From Planomicrobium sp. YIM 101495 (lineage in GTDB: Bacteria > Bacillota > Bacilli > Bacillales_A > Planococcaceae), in assembly GCF_009707665.1 (NCBI RefSeq), contig NZ_WLZW01000001.1, positions 124,001-188,000 on the forward strand: DNA of 64,000 nt. The letters run 5' to 3'. Made by a program: the position numbers and the translations under genes. The notes under the pieces are model-generated. The model was not told where the DNA came from, made no database searches, and was given only the letters and a program-made list of their open reading frames with translations. Positions 36,200 through 44,283 of this stretch are shown here, one piece after another (the first letter of the stretch is position 1; each line of letters starts with the position of its first letter).

Positions 36200-37179
36200 T
36201 GGATCCGAACAAACCGAATGACAATATGAAGAGTTTTGATGCCTTTAATCGCCCCGCCAAGCCCAAAAAGGTTAAAAGAGAAAAAGAGCCGATCAACTTC
36301 AAGAAGTATTGGAAGATGATTACGGGTTTGGCGGTCCTTCTGATTGCTGCAATTCTTGTACTTGTCAATATTTATGTCGTGAAAGAAAATGAATACCGGG
36401 TCGTCCGCCAGTTTGGGGAAGTCGTGAAGATCCAGGAACAGCCGGGAATCAAGATGAAAGTCCCGTTCATCCAAAGCACGACAACGATTCCGAAATACCA
36501 GATGACATACGATGTATCCGAAGCGGAAATCAACACGCGTGATAAGAAGCGGATCATCATCGATAACTATGCTGTTTGGCGTGTAACAGACCCATTGAAA
36601 CTGATCACGAACGCTGTGACGCTTGTCAATGCGGAATCGCGGATGGAAGAATTCGTATACTCAGTCGTCCGGACGGAACTTGGTCAGATGAACTATGATG
36701 AAATCATCAACGATGAAAAATCTTCCCGTGGTAGCTTGAACGAAACGGTCACTGAGAAAGTGAATGACCTTTTGAAAAATGCTGAGTACGGCATCGAAGT
36801 AGTGGATGTCCGCATCCGTCGTACGGACTTGCCACCGGAAAACGAACAATCGGTCTACACACGGATGGTTTCCGAGCGTGAATCGACTGCACAGGATTAC
36901 TTGTCCCAAGGAGATGCGCGGAAGTTGGAAATCGAAGCGCAAGCTGACCGTGAAGCACAGGAAGTGATTGCGACTGCTAAAAAAGACGCAGCACTCATCC
37001 AAGCTGAAGGGGAAGCGGAAGCAGCCAAGATTTATAACGATGCCTTCTCGAAAGACCCGGAGTTTTACGCATTATACCGTTCACTCGAATCTTATCGTAA
37101 GACGATCAACGACGAAACGATGATCATCATTCCATCAGACTCGCCATATGCACGAATTTTGTCTGGATATATCGAGTAA
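36199..37179 (+). CDS. hflC: HflC, SPFH-domain partner of HflK
   Basis: 326 aa. A basic N-terminal cytoplasmic tail (about 1-40) precedes one membrane helix (about 42-62). A band-7 domain (ENEYRVVRQFGEVVKIQEQPGIKMKVPF) and a charged coiled-coil-like segment rich in Ala, Glu and Arg (QGDARKLEIEAQADREAQE) follow. The FYALYRSLESYRKTI and SDSPYARIL motifs near the end are typical of HflC. Its ATG overlaps the hflK stop by one base. The pair lies between phoR and polA, which are adjacent in B. subtilis. Confidence 0.92.
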   Translation: MDPNKPNDNMKSFDAFNRPAKPKKVKREKEPINFKKYWKMITGLAVLLIAAILVLVNIYVVKENEYRVVRQFGEVVKIQEQPGIKMKVPFIQSTTTIPKYQMTYDVSEAEINTRDKKRIIIDNYAVWRVTDPLKLITNAVTLVNAESRMEEFVYSVVRTELGQMNYDEIINDEKSSRGSLNETVTEKVNDLLKNAEYGIEVVDVRIRRTDLPPENEQSVYTRMVSERESTAQDYLSQGDARKLEIEAQADREAQEVIATAKKDAALIQAEGEAEAAKIYNDAFSKDPEFYALYRSLESYRKTINDETMIIIPSDSPYARILSGYIE

Positions 37180-37183
37180 TCGA

Positions 37184-37242
37184 GGCCGTCATTTCTATTC
37201 CATTTGCCTGCATGGTAAAATGAATGGAATGACGGTTTTTTA
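37184..37242 (+). terminator. Terminator after hflKC
   Basis: CCGTCATT...ATTCCATTT pairs with AAATGAATGGAATGACGG around a short loop, then TTTTTTAA. Confidence 0.85.
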
Positions 37243-37316
37243 ATTTGGCTGAAAGGTTCCCACTAAACTCGTGGGAAATGACGGATTCAGCTTTCATAAA
37301 AGAAAGGGGTCATATT

Positions 37317-39935
37317 GTGGCGAAGAAAATTTTATTGTTGGACGGAAACAGTTTGGCATACCGCGCGTTTTTCGCGTTGCCGCTCCTAACGAACGATCAC
37401 GGAATCCATACGAACGCAGTTTACGGATTCACGATGATGCTCCAAAAAGTGCTGGACGAGGAACAGCCGACACATATGCTTGTCGCATTCGATGCGGGCA
37501 AGACCACGTTCCGTCACGAGACATTCAAGGAATATAAAGGAGGGCGCCAAAAGACGCCACCAGAACTTTCCGAGCAATTTCCATACTTGCGTAAGCTGAT
37601 CGATGCTTACCGCATCCAGCGATACGAATTACCGAACTACGAGGCGGATGACATCATCGGCACGCTCGCACTCGAAGCTGAGAAGGCGGGAGACGAAGTA
37701 ATCGTCATATCAGGAGACAAGGACTTGACGCAGCTTGCTTCGCCGACGACGACGGTCTACATCACACGTAAAGGAATCACTGATATCGAAAAATACACAG
37801 TGGGGCATATCGAAGAAAAATATGGATTAACGCCGCTGCAGATCATCGACATGAAAGGGCTCATGGGGGATGCATCGGATAACATTCCGGGCGTACCTGG
37901 AGTTGGAGAGAAAACGGCGATTAAACTGCTGAAAGCGCACGGCTCGGTCGAAGGTGTGTACGAAGCGATCGACCAGCAAAAAGGCAAATTGAAAGAAAAG
38001 CTTGTGGAAAACGAGCAGCTGGCTTACATATCTAAGCAGCTTGCGACAATCGAACGTCAAGCACCGATCGAAGTTTCAGTAGGAGAGCTTTCCTACGATG
38101 GTCCGGATATGGACGCTCTCGTAGAAGTTTGGCGCGAATTGGCATTCAAGACTTTGCTTGAGAAGCTGGAGTATACGGAAGAAGAAACCGTGAAAGAAGA
38201 CCTGGCATTCGATGTGTTGACGGAGATTGGACCAGAAATCCTGGAAGATGAGATGGCTGTCCATTTGGAGATGTTCGATGAGCAATATCATACGAGCGAT
38301 ATGCTCGGCATTTCGCTCGCGACAGCGGACCATGTATACGTTGTATCGATGGAGGCGGCACTTGCATCCGTTGCGTTCAAAGAATGGCTGGAAGATGACA
38401 GCAAGAAGAAGTTCATGTTCGACTCGAAAGCCTCCACTGCAGCGTTCTTGCGTTGTGGTATCGAATTGCGCGGCGTCCATTTCGACTTGATGCTTGCTGC
38501 ATATATCAACAATCCGTCGCTCACTTCGGCAGACCTTGCAGGCATCGTTAAAGAATACTCGAGTGCAGAAGTTGCTGCGAACGAACAGGTTTACGGGAAA
38601 GGTGCGAAGAAGGCAGTGCCGGAGTTGGGTGTGCTTCATGAGCACTTGGCGCGGAAAGCTGAGACGATCTGGAAAGTCCGACCGCTCGTTTCCGAAAAAC
38701 TGCATGCTAATGCACAATTCGATCTGTACGATAAACTGGAATTGCCGCTCGCCTCCGTTCTCGGCCAGATGGAATCAATCGGTGTCAGTGTCGACCGTGA
38801 ACAATTGACAGTGATGGGGCAGGAGCTGTCTGGCAAACTTGCCGGCATCGAAGCAGAAATCCATGAACTTGCCGGCGCACCGTTCAACATCAATTCACCG
38901 AAGCAGCTGGGTGTCGTGCTGTTCGAGCAGCTTGGTTTACCGGTCTTGAAGAAGACGAAAACAGGATACTCGACAGCAGCGGATGTACTGGACAAATTGG
39001 AAGGAAAGCACCCGATTATTTCTCACATCTTGCTTTACCGCCAACTCGGCAAATTACTGTCGACATATATTGAGGGGCTACTCAAGGAAATCCACGAGGA
39101 CGGTAAAGTGCATACACGTTTCCAGCAGGCACTTACGACGACTGGCCGACTCAGTTCCATCAACCCGAACTTGCAAAACATCCCGATCCGTATCGAGGAA
39201 GGTCGGAAGATCCGCAAGGCGTTCGTTCCTTCCGAGCCAGGTTGGGTACTTGTCGCAGCGGACTATTCGCAGATTGAGCTGCGTGTTCTTGCACACATTT
39301 CGCAAGACCAGCGCTTGATTCAGGCATTCAAGGAAGACCGCGACATCCACACGACGACAGCGAGCGACGTTTTCCATGTCGAGGAGTCGGAAGTGACGTC
39401 AGACATGCGCCGTGCTGCGAAAGCCGTCAACTTTGGAATCGTTTACGGCATCAGTGACTACGGCTTGTCCCAAAGCTTGAACATCACGCGGAAGGAAGCG
39501 GCATCGTTCATCGACCGCTATTTGGCGAGTTTTGAAGGAGTAAAGCAATACATGTCAGATATCATCGACACGGCGAAGAAGGAAGGCTTCGTGACGACGC
39601 TCATGAATCGTCGCCGCTACTTGCCGGACATCACATCATCGAACTTCAACTTGCGCGGCTTTGCGGAGCGGACAGCGATGAACACGCCGATCCAAGGAAG
39701 TGCCGCTGACATCATCAAAAAAGCGATGATCGACATGGACGAAGCGATTGAAGAGCAGGGGCTCAAAACGCGGATGCTTCTGCAAGTGCACGATGAACTG
39801 ATATTTGAAACACCGGCAGACGAGCTGGATCGTCTTTTGAAGCTCGTACCGGAAATCATGGAAAACGCAGTAAAACTGGACGTACCACTGAAAGTCGATA
39901 TCGCATCGGGCGACAGCTGGTACGACACGAAATAG
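37317..39935 (+). CDS. polA: DNA polymerase I
   Basis: 872 aa, near the Bacillus length. An N-terminal 5' nuclease (GNSLAYRAFFALP, GDKDLTQLA, GLMGDASDNIPGVPGVGEKTA) is followed by a degenerate 3'-5' exonuclease region that lacks the usual DxE pair. The polymerase domain carries ADYSQIELRVLAHIS (motif A), RRAAKAVNFGIVYG (motif B) and VHDELIFE (motif C). GTG 37317 is chosen because AGAAAGGGG lies 8 bp upstream and the product starts MAKKILLLDGNS. Functions in repair and Okazaki fragment processing. mutM follows after 15 bp. Confidence 0.97.
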   Translation: MAKKILLLDGNSLAYRAFFALPLLTNDHGIHTNAVYGFTMMLQKVLDEEQPTHMLVAFDAGKTTFRHETFKEYKGGRQKTPPELSEQFPYLRKLIDAYRIQRYELPNYEADDIIGTLALEAEKAGDEVIVISGDKDLTQLASPTTTVYITRKGITDIEKYTVGHIEEKYGLTPLQIIDMKGLMGDASDNIPGVPGVGEKTAIKLLKAHGSVEGVYEAIDQQKGKLKEKLVENEQLAYISKQLATIERQAPIEVSVGELSYDGPDMDALVEVWRELAFKTLLEKLEYTEEETVKEDLAFDVLTEIGPEILEDEMAVHLEMFDEQYHTSDMLGISLATADHVYVVSMEAALASVAFKEWLEDDSKKKFMFDSKASTAAFLRCGIELRGVHFDLMLAAYINNPSLTSADLAGIVKEYSSAEVAANEQVYGKGAKKAVPELGVLHEHLARKAETIWKVRPLVSEKLHANAQFDLYDKLELPLASVLGQMESIGVSVDREQLTVMGQELSGKLAGIEAEIHELAGAPFNINSPKQLGVVLFEQLGLPVLKKTKTGYSTAADVLDKLEGKHPIISHILLYRQLGKLLSTYIEGLLKEIHEDGKVHTRFQQALTTTGRLSSINPNLQNIPIRIEEGRKIRKAFVPSEPGWVLVAADYSQIELRVLAHISQDQRLIQAFKEDRDIHTTTASDVFHVEESEVTSDMRRAAKAVNFGIVYGISDYGLSQSLNITRKEAASFIDRYLASFEGVKQYMSDIIDTAKKEGFVTTLMNRRRYLPDITSSNFNLRGFAERTAMNTPIQGSAADIIKKAMIDMDEAIEEQGLKTRMLLQVHDELIFETPADELDRLLKLVPEIMENAVKLDVPLKVDIASGDSWYDTK

Positions 39936-39950
39936 AAGGAGTGACAGCAA

Positions 39951-40820
39951 GTGCCAGAATTACCGGAAGTCGAAGGAGTCGTCCGGCAGATCCGGCCGGC
40001 TGCTTTGAATCGAACCATCCGCTCCATACACGTTTCTGACGTTATCCGTCTGTCAAAGGCGAATGGAAAAGAAGCCATCATCAAAGTGACGGATGTTGAA
40101 GACTTCATCGAGCGCCTGACGGATGCAGAAATTCTCCAAGTGGAGCGAAGAAGCAAATATATTTATTTCACAATGCATAAAGACCAGTCGTTTCTCCTGG
40201 TCAATCATCTTGGCATGTCGGGTGCATGGTTCCATGTGAATGAACTGGCGGGCATCACGGAAGATAAATTCCGCCGCCACGCACACGTCACGTTCGAGTT
40301 GGATGATGATTCACTTCTTGTGTTCTCCGACATCCGCCGTTTCGGCGAGATGCGGTTGCTGGAGGATGAATCAGGGTTCCCGCCACTTCTATTGATGGCG
40401 CCGGAACCATTCGAACCGCTTGCGCTCAGCCATTTCCTCGATTTGGCCGAAAGCAGTCGCTTCAAGGACAAGCCGATCAAGGAAGTCATCATGGACGGGC
40501 AAGTGATCTCGGGCTGTGGCAATATTTATGCCACGGAAGCGTTGTTCGCGATGAAAATCCATCCGAACCGTGCGGCGTCCCGCATCAGCCGGAAGCGCAA
40601 AGTAGAACTGTTCGAGAAGATCGTCGCCATTCTGCTAGAAAGCATTGAAGCGGGAGGCAGTACCATCTCAGATTACCGTGATATCAACGGCGAATCGGGA
40701 AGTATGCAAAACCGCTTCGGAATGTATGGGAAAAAACAGTGTACGGCATGCGGTACGCCGACCAAGTCGTTGAAAATCGGCGGACGGACTTCAGTGTATT
40801 GCCCTGCGTGCCAGAAATGA
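39951..40820 (+). CDS. mutM: Formamidopyrimidine-DNA glycosylase MutM
   Basis: Removes oxidised purines such as 8-oxoguanine and nicks the abasic site. The mature N-terminus PELPEVEGVVRQ gives the catalytic Pro and Glu. The C-terminal zinc finger CTACG...CPACQK and helix-two-turn-helix (SGCGNIYATEALF) are intact. 289 aa. The start is GTG after AAGGAGTGACAGCAA. It is part of polA-mutM-coaE. Confidence 0.97.
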   Translation: MPELPEVEGVVRQIRPAALNRTIRSIHVSDVIRLSKANGKEAIIKVTDVEDFIERLTDAEILQVERRSKYIYFTMHKDQSFLLVNHLGMSGAWFHVNELAGITEDKFRRHAHVTFELDDDSLLVFSDIRRFGEMRLLEDESGFPPLLLMAPEPFEPLALSHFLDLAESSRFKDKPIKEVIMDGQVISGCGNIYATEALFAMKIHPNRAASRISRKRKVELFEKIVAILLESIEAGGSTISDYRDINGESGSMQNRFGMYGKKQCTACGTPTKSLKIGGRTSVYCPACQK

Positions 40821-40829
40821 GGGAGTAAT

Positions 40830-41438
40830 ATGATCATCGGATTGACGGGGAGTATCGCCAGCGGAAAAAGTACCGTCTCGGCGATGCTAGTAGAGAAGGA
40901 ATATCCAATCGTGGACGCGGACCTTGTCGCGCGTCAAGTTGTCCAAGCAGGAACGGAGACGCTCGCGGAAATCGTTGCCACTTTCGGTGAACAAGCTCTC
41001 CGAAAGGACGGAACGATGAACCGGGAACGTGTCGGAGAAATTATATTCAACGATCCTGTCAGCCGAAAGAAGCTGAACGATATCATCCATCCAGCAATTC
41101 GGAGAGAAATGCTTAGGCAGCGGGATGCTCTCCTCGCCGAAGGCCATCCAGTCGTCATCATGGATATCCCGCTCCTGTTCGAAAGCAAGTTGCAGCACTT
41201 CGTGGATAAAGTGCTTGTCGTTTCGGTCACGGACGAAAATCAGCTGCGTCGACTTATGGAGCGCAACCAATTTCCGGAAAAAGAAGCACGTGCGCGCATC
41301 GCCTCACAATTGCCGATGTCGGTGAAAGAGCAAGGGGCTGACGCAGTCATCTACAACAACGGTTCATTGGCAGAGACGAAAGGCCAATTGGAACGGATTT
41401 TGGAAATGTGGCATGCTTTGCCGAGAAAAGAGCGATAA
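40830..41438 (+). CDS. coaE: Dephospho-CoA kinase
   Basis: Last step of CoA biosynthesis: phosphorylates the 3'-OH of dephospho-CoA. 202 aa. The P-loop GLTGSIASGKST is at residues 5-16, with DADLVARQVV and MDIPLLFES as substrate-site motifs and the lid arginines in RLMERNQFPEKEARARIASQ. ATG 40830 lies 9 bp after mutM and follows GAGGGAG. B. subtilis has ytaF at this place; it is absent here. Confidence 0.96.
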   Translation: MIIGLTGSIASGKSTVSAMLVEKEYPIVDADLVARQVVQAGTETLAEIVATFGEQALRKDGTMNRERVGEIIFNDPVSRKKLNDIIHPAIRREMLRQRDALLAEGHPVVIMDIPLLFESKLQHFVDKVLVVSVTDENQLRRLMERNQFPEKEARARIASQLPMSVKEQGADAVIYNNGSLAETKGQLERILEMWHALPRKER

Positions 41439-41469
41439 AAACACATTTCATGTTCCTTAAAAGAGATAA

Positions 41470-41511
41470 TGTGTTATACTATATAACGGATTGACCAATA
41501 AGTATAACTCA
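41470..41511 (+). promoter_or_regulatory. gapB control region with two candidate CcpN boxes
   Basis: TGTGTTATACT at 41470-41480 fits the CcpN consensus TRTGHYATAYW at every position and overlaps the likely -10 TATACT. A second copy lies inverted at 41501-41511 (10 of 11 match). CcpN represses gapB under glycolytic growth in B. subtilis. The consensus is recalled from the literature and should be checked. Confidence 0.55.
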
Positions 41512-41533
41512 TTTAACTGGAGGACTTTTAAAT

Positions 41534-42553
41534 ATGACTACTTCTATTGCGATTAATGGATTTGGCCGTATCGGCCGAATGGTTTTCAGACAAGCGATCT
41601 TGATGGACGATGTAACGATTGCAGCAGTAAATGCAAGTTACCCTGCCGAAACTTTGGCTCACTTGATAAAGTATGACACAAACCACGGGACCTTCGCTGC
41701 GGATGTTTCATCTGAAGAAGGCGTCATCATCGTGAACGGTAAACGCGTTCAGCTCGTGAACGAACGCGATCCAGCCAAATTGCCATGGAGCGAAATGGGC
41801 GTGGATATCGTAATCGAAGCAACTGGCAAGTTCAATGCGCGCGACAAAGCGGCATTGCACCTTGAAGCAGGGGCGAAGAAAGTCATTTTGACTGCTCCAG
41901 GTAAAAATGAAGATATCACGATCGTCATGGGCGTCAACGAAGACAAGCTGGATGTCCAGCGCCATGACGTCATTTCGAACGCAAGCTGCACGACGAACTG
42001 CCTTGCACCTGTTGTGAAAGTACTGAACGATCGTTTCGGTATCGAAAACGGCTTGATGACGACAGTTCATGCTTATACGAATGACCAGAAGAACTTGGAT
42101 AACCCGCATAAAGACTTGCGCCGCGCACGTGCTTGCGCACAATCGATCATTCCGACATCGACTGGAGCTGCAAAAGCGCTATCACTTGTGCTTCCAGAGC
42201 TTGAAGGGAAGCTTCACGGAATGGCACTTCGCGTTCCGACACCGAACGTCTCACTCGTTGATCTTGTCGTCGACTTGAAACAGGACGTGACAGTGGAAGA
42301 AGTGAACGCTGCATTCGTCGATGCTTCGAAAGGCTCGATGGAAGGTGTACTTGAACTGACGATGGAGCCGCTCGTATCGATCGACTTCAACTCGAATGCT
42401 AGCTCGGCAATCGTCGACGGTCTATCCACGCTTGTCATGGGCAGCCGCAAAGTGAAAGTCCTTGCTTGGTATGACAACGAGTGGGGCTACTCTGCACGCG
42501 TTGTCGACTTGATGCAAAAAGTCGCTTCCGGACTGAAAGCGGAAATCGCATAA
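41534..42553 (+). CDS. gapB: NADP-dependent glyceraldehyde-3-phosphate dehydrogenase GapB
   Basis: Gluconeogenic GAPDH isozyme, 339 aa. Rossmann start IAINGFGRIGRMVFRQ, catalytic SNASCTTNCLAP and WYDNEWGYSARVVDL are present. The GapB identity rests on the speD neighbour and on GapB-like residues (ASYPAETLAHLIKYDTNHG) after the second strand, which suit NADP. ATG 41534 follows TGGAGGAC. It is monocistronic, with two CcpN-like boxes in front and a terminator behind. Confidence 0.94.
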   Translation: MTTSIAINGFGRIGRMVFRQAILMDDVTIAAVNASYPAETLAHLIKYDTNHGTFAADVSSEEGVIIVNGKRVQLVNERDPAKLPWSEMGVDIVIEATGKFNARDKAALHLEAGAKKVILTAPGKNEDITIVMGVNEDKLDVQRHDVISNASCTTNCLAPVVKVLNDRFGIENGLMTTVHAYTNDQKNLDNPHKDLRRARACAQSIIPTSTGAAKALSLVLPELEGKLHGMALRVPTPNVSLVDLVVDLKQDVTVEEVNAAFVDASKGSMEGVLELTMEPLVSIDFNSNASSAIVDGLSTLVMGSRKVKVLAWYDNEWGYSARVVDLMQKVASGLKAEIA

Positions 42554-42564
42554 GAACAATACTA

Positions 42565-42597
42565 GCTCCAGCTTCCTCTTTGGCGGCTGGTTTTTTG
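42565..42597 (+). terminator. Terminator after gapB
   Basis: CCAGC...GCTGG with weaker extensions, followed by TTTTTTG, 12 bp after the gapB stop. Confidence 0.6.
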
Positions 42598-42696
42598 ATG
42601 TCTGAAAAAGCGATGGAATACATGAGTTTTTTACAGAAAAGAGCTTGTTGAGCGGAGAAACGTTGATATGACAGGAAAAGGAGGTGTGCGTTAAAG

Positions 42697-42755
42697 TTAA
42701 CAAAAAGTATTGTTAAAATATATTTATTGCTTTTGAACAAAAATCATTTTATACT
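42697..42755 (+). promoter_or_regulatory. speD promoter with upstream palindrome
   Basis: TTGCTT at 42727-42732, a 17-bp spacer and TATACT at 42750-42755 make a good SigA promoter. Just upstream, TTAACAA-6 nt-TTGTTAA (42697-42716) is a perfect inverted repeat that could be an operator. Confidence 0.55.
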
Positions 42756-42761
42756 ATGAAA

Positions 42762-42932
42762 CGTAGCTGATCGAAAAACGCTAGCTCATTCATCGAAAGA
42801 GCGCACTCAGTAGTAGGATCGCTATTTTGGCTGCTTAAAGGGTTGGGACCTCTTTGGACTAACTTTCCCCCGTGGCGGTCAACTTTGGATATTTTGCATT
42901 TTCACAAAATCACTCAAAGGGGGAAACAAACC
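42762..42932 (+). other. Long untranslated speD leader
   Basis: About 170 nt lie between the predicted speD transcript start and the start codon, with no gene. The segment 42837-42895 contains GGGTTGGGACCTC, ACTAACTTTCCCCC and GGCGGTCAAC, a composition that looks constrained. Partial stems are visible (CGCT...AGCG near 42780-42806). It could be a regulatory leader, but I cannot fold it convincingly by eye and no known riboswitch motif was recognised. Confidence 0.35.
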
Positions 42933-43316
42933 ATGGAAACGATGGGACGGCACGTAATTGCAGAATTATGGCAGTGTGACTTTGACAAATTGAACGATAT
43001 CGAATTTATCGAACAGACTTTTGTTGATGCTGCACTGAAATCAGGGGCGGAAATCCGCGAGGTGGCATTCCACAAATTTGCACCTCAGGGCGTAAGCGGA
43101 GTGGTCATCATCTCGGAATCGCACTTGACAATCCACAGCTTCCCGGAACACGGCTACGCAAGTATCGACGTTTACACTTGCGGTGATTTGGATCCGACAA
43201 TCGCAGCGAACTATATCGCTGAAGCGCTTGGGTCACAAACACGAGAGCTCGTCGAAGTGCCGCGTGGCATGGGGCCGGTAGCGGTTGGACAGGCAAAAGC
43301 AGTAGCTGCAGTCTGA
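42933..43316 (+). CDS. speD: S-adenosylmethionine decarboxylase proenzyme
   Basis: Produces decarboxylated SAM, the aminopropyl donor for spermidine. 127 aa, the short class 1b form. Self-cleavage occurs at Ser63 in [19 protein letters not shown], giving the pyruvoyl group; the later Cys in VYTCGD and the His in ESHLTIH are the processing residues. ATG 42933 follows AAAGGGGGAAAC; the longer frame from 42843 has no ribosome site. It is monocistronic between gapB and nrdR as in B. subtilis. Confidence 0.97.
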   Translation: METMGRHVIAELWQCDFDKLNDIEFIEQTFVDAALKSGAEIREVAFHKFAPQGVSGVVIISESHLTIHSFPEHGYASIDVYTCGDLDPTIAANYIAEALGSQTRELVEVPRGMGPVAVGQAKAVAAV

Positions 43317-43337
43317 TAGAATAGTTTAAATAACGGA

Positions 43338-43366
43338 AGCAGGGGACAAATCCTCTGCTTTTTCTA
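43338..43366 (+). terminator. Terminator after speD
   Basis: AGCAGGGGA-CAAA-TCCTCTGCT followed by TTTTCT. Confidence 0.85.
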
Positions 43367-43430
43367 TTTTCATGGGGAAATTTTGTTATACTGTAGTTTA
43401 AGAAGAAGTCTATGTTGAATTTTATACAAG

Positions 43431-43700
43431 TCTGGAAGAACGCGCTCCAGGCGGACGCTTTCCGCGGGAGCAGCGAAGATGTTGAACGAAGGTGGCTCAG
43501 TCAACATCTTTGATACGAAGCTAGCGAAGCGATGCAGGAGCACATCTTTGCCCTTCGCCGCTTTCCGCTCTTTCTTCTTCTTGGAGTGTGGTGGCACCAG
43601 ATATCACTCCTCATCATTATCTACGAAAAGATATGGAGTAAAACAGCGGAGACTCCTGTGGAATAGCTCGGCGCGAGGCCACTGGACGCGGAGCTATTTT
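43431..43700 (+). repeat. Dispersed intergenic repeat between speD and nrdR
   Basis: The 479-bp speD-nrdR gap holds no gene. It contains GCGCTCCAGGCGGACGCTTT and, 200 bp on, GGAGACTCCTGTGGAATAGC with GAGGCCACTGGACGCGGAGC, which resemble the short repeats scattered in Bacillales genomes. Inside, GATGTTGA (43478-43485) and TCAACATC (43501-43508) are inverted repeats, and 43523-43542 is the reverse copy of a 20-base piece of the 4114-4253 repeat. Confidence 0.65.
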
Positions 43701-43719
43701 ACGGAATATCGGGCAAAAT

Positions 43720-43736
43720 ATTAAGTTCAACTTAAT
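43720..43736 (+). promoter_or_regulatory. Candidate operator palindrome upstream of nrdR
   Basis: ATTAAGTT-C-AACTTAAT is a perfect 17-bp palindrome 59 bp before nrdR. It does not look like a known NrdR box, and a T run does not follow it, so an operator is more likely than a terminator. Confidence 0.4.
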
Positions 43737-43795
43737 TATAGATATAGAAACATTCAATTTTTCCATCACTAGTATAAGTTTGAGGAGAGGTATAC

Positions 43796-44272
43796 ATGAA
43801 ATGTCCGGCATGCCAGCATAATGGAACGCGCGTCGTGGATTCGCGGCCAGTGGACGAAATGAAATCAATCAGAAGACGCAGGGAGTGTGAATCTTGCGGC
43901 TATCGTTACACGACATTCGAGAAAGTGGAAGAAATGCCGCTGATCGTCGTCAAGAAAGACAGTTCGCGTGAAGAGTTCAGCCGCGAAAAAGTGCTGCGGG
44001 GTCTCATCCGTGCATGTGAGAAGCGTCCAGTTCCGTTGGAAGAATTGGAGAGAGTCGTATTCGATATCGAGACCGTGCTACGTCGTGCTGGAAATGCGGA
44101 AGTGAAATCCGAGGAAGTCGGAGAGCTTGTGATGGAACGTCTCGCTTTGATCGATGAAGTGGCGTATGTTCGCTTTGCCTCCGTTTACCGCCAGTTCAAA
44201 GACATCACGGTCTTTATCGATGAATTGAAAGACTTATTGGAGAAAAATGCGGACCAGCGAAAAACTTTGTGA
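43796..44272 (+). CDS. nrdR: Transcriptional repressor NrdR
   Basis: Senses ATP/dATP and represses ribonucleotide reductase genes. The N-terminal zinc ribbon has Cys3, Cys6, Cys31 and Cys34 (MKCPAC...CESCG). The ATP-cone domain (about 49-139) begins [22 protein letters not shown]. 158 aa is slightly longer than B. subtilis. ATG 43796 follows GAGGAGAGG. It starts an operon with dnaB and dnaI, as in Bacillus. Confidence 0.97.
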   Translation: MKCPACQHNGTRVVDSRPVDEMKSIRRRRECESCGYRYTTFEKVEEMPLIVVKKDSSREEFSREKVLRGLIRACEKRPVPLEELERVVFDIETVLRRAGNAEVKSEEVGELVMERLALIDEVAYVRFASVYRQFKDITVFIDELKDLLEKNADQRKTL

Positions 44273-44283
44273 GGCGATAAACG

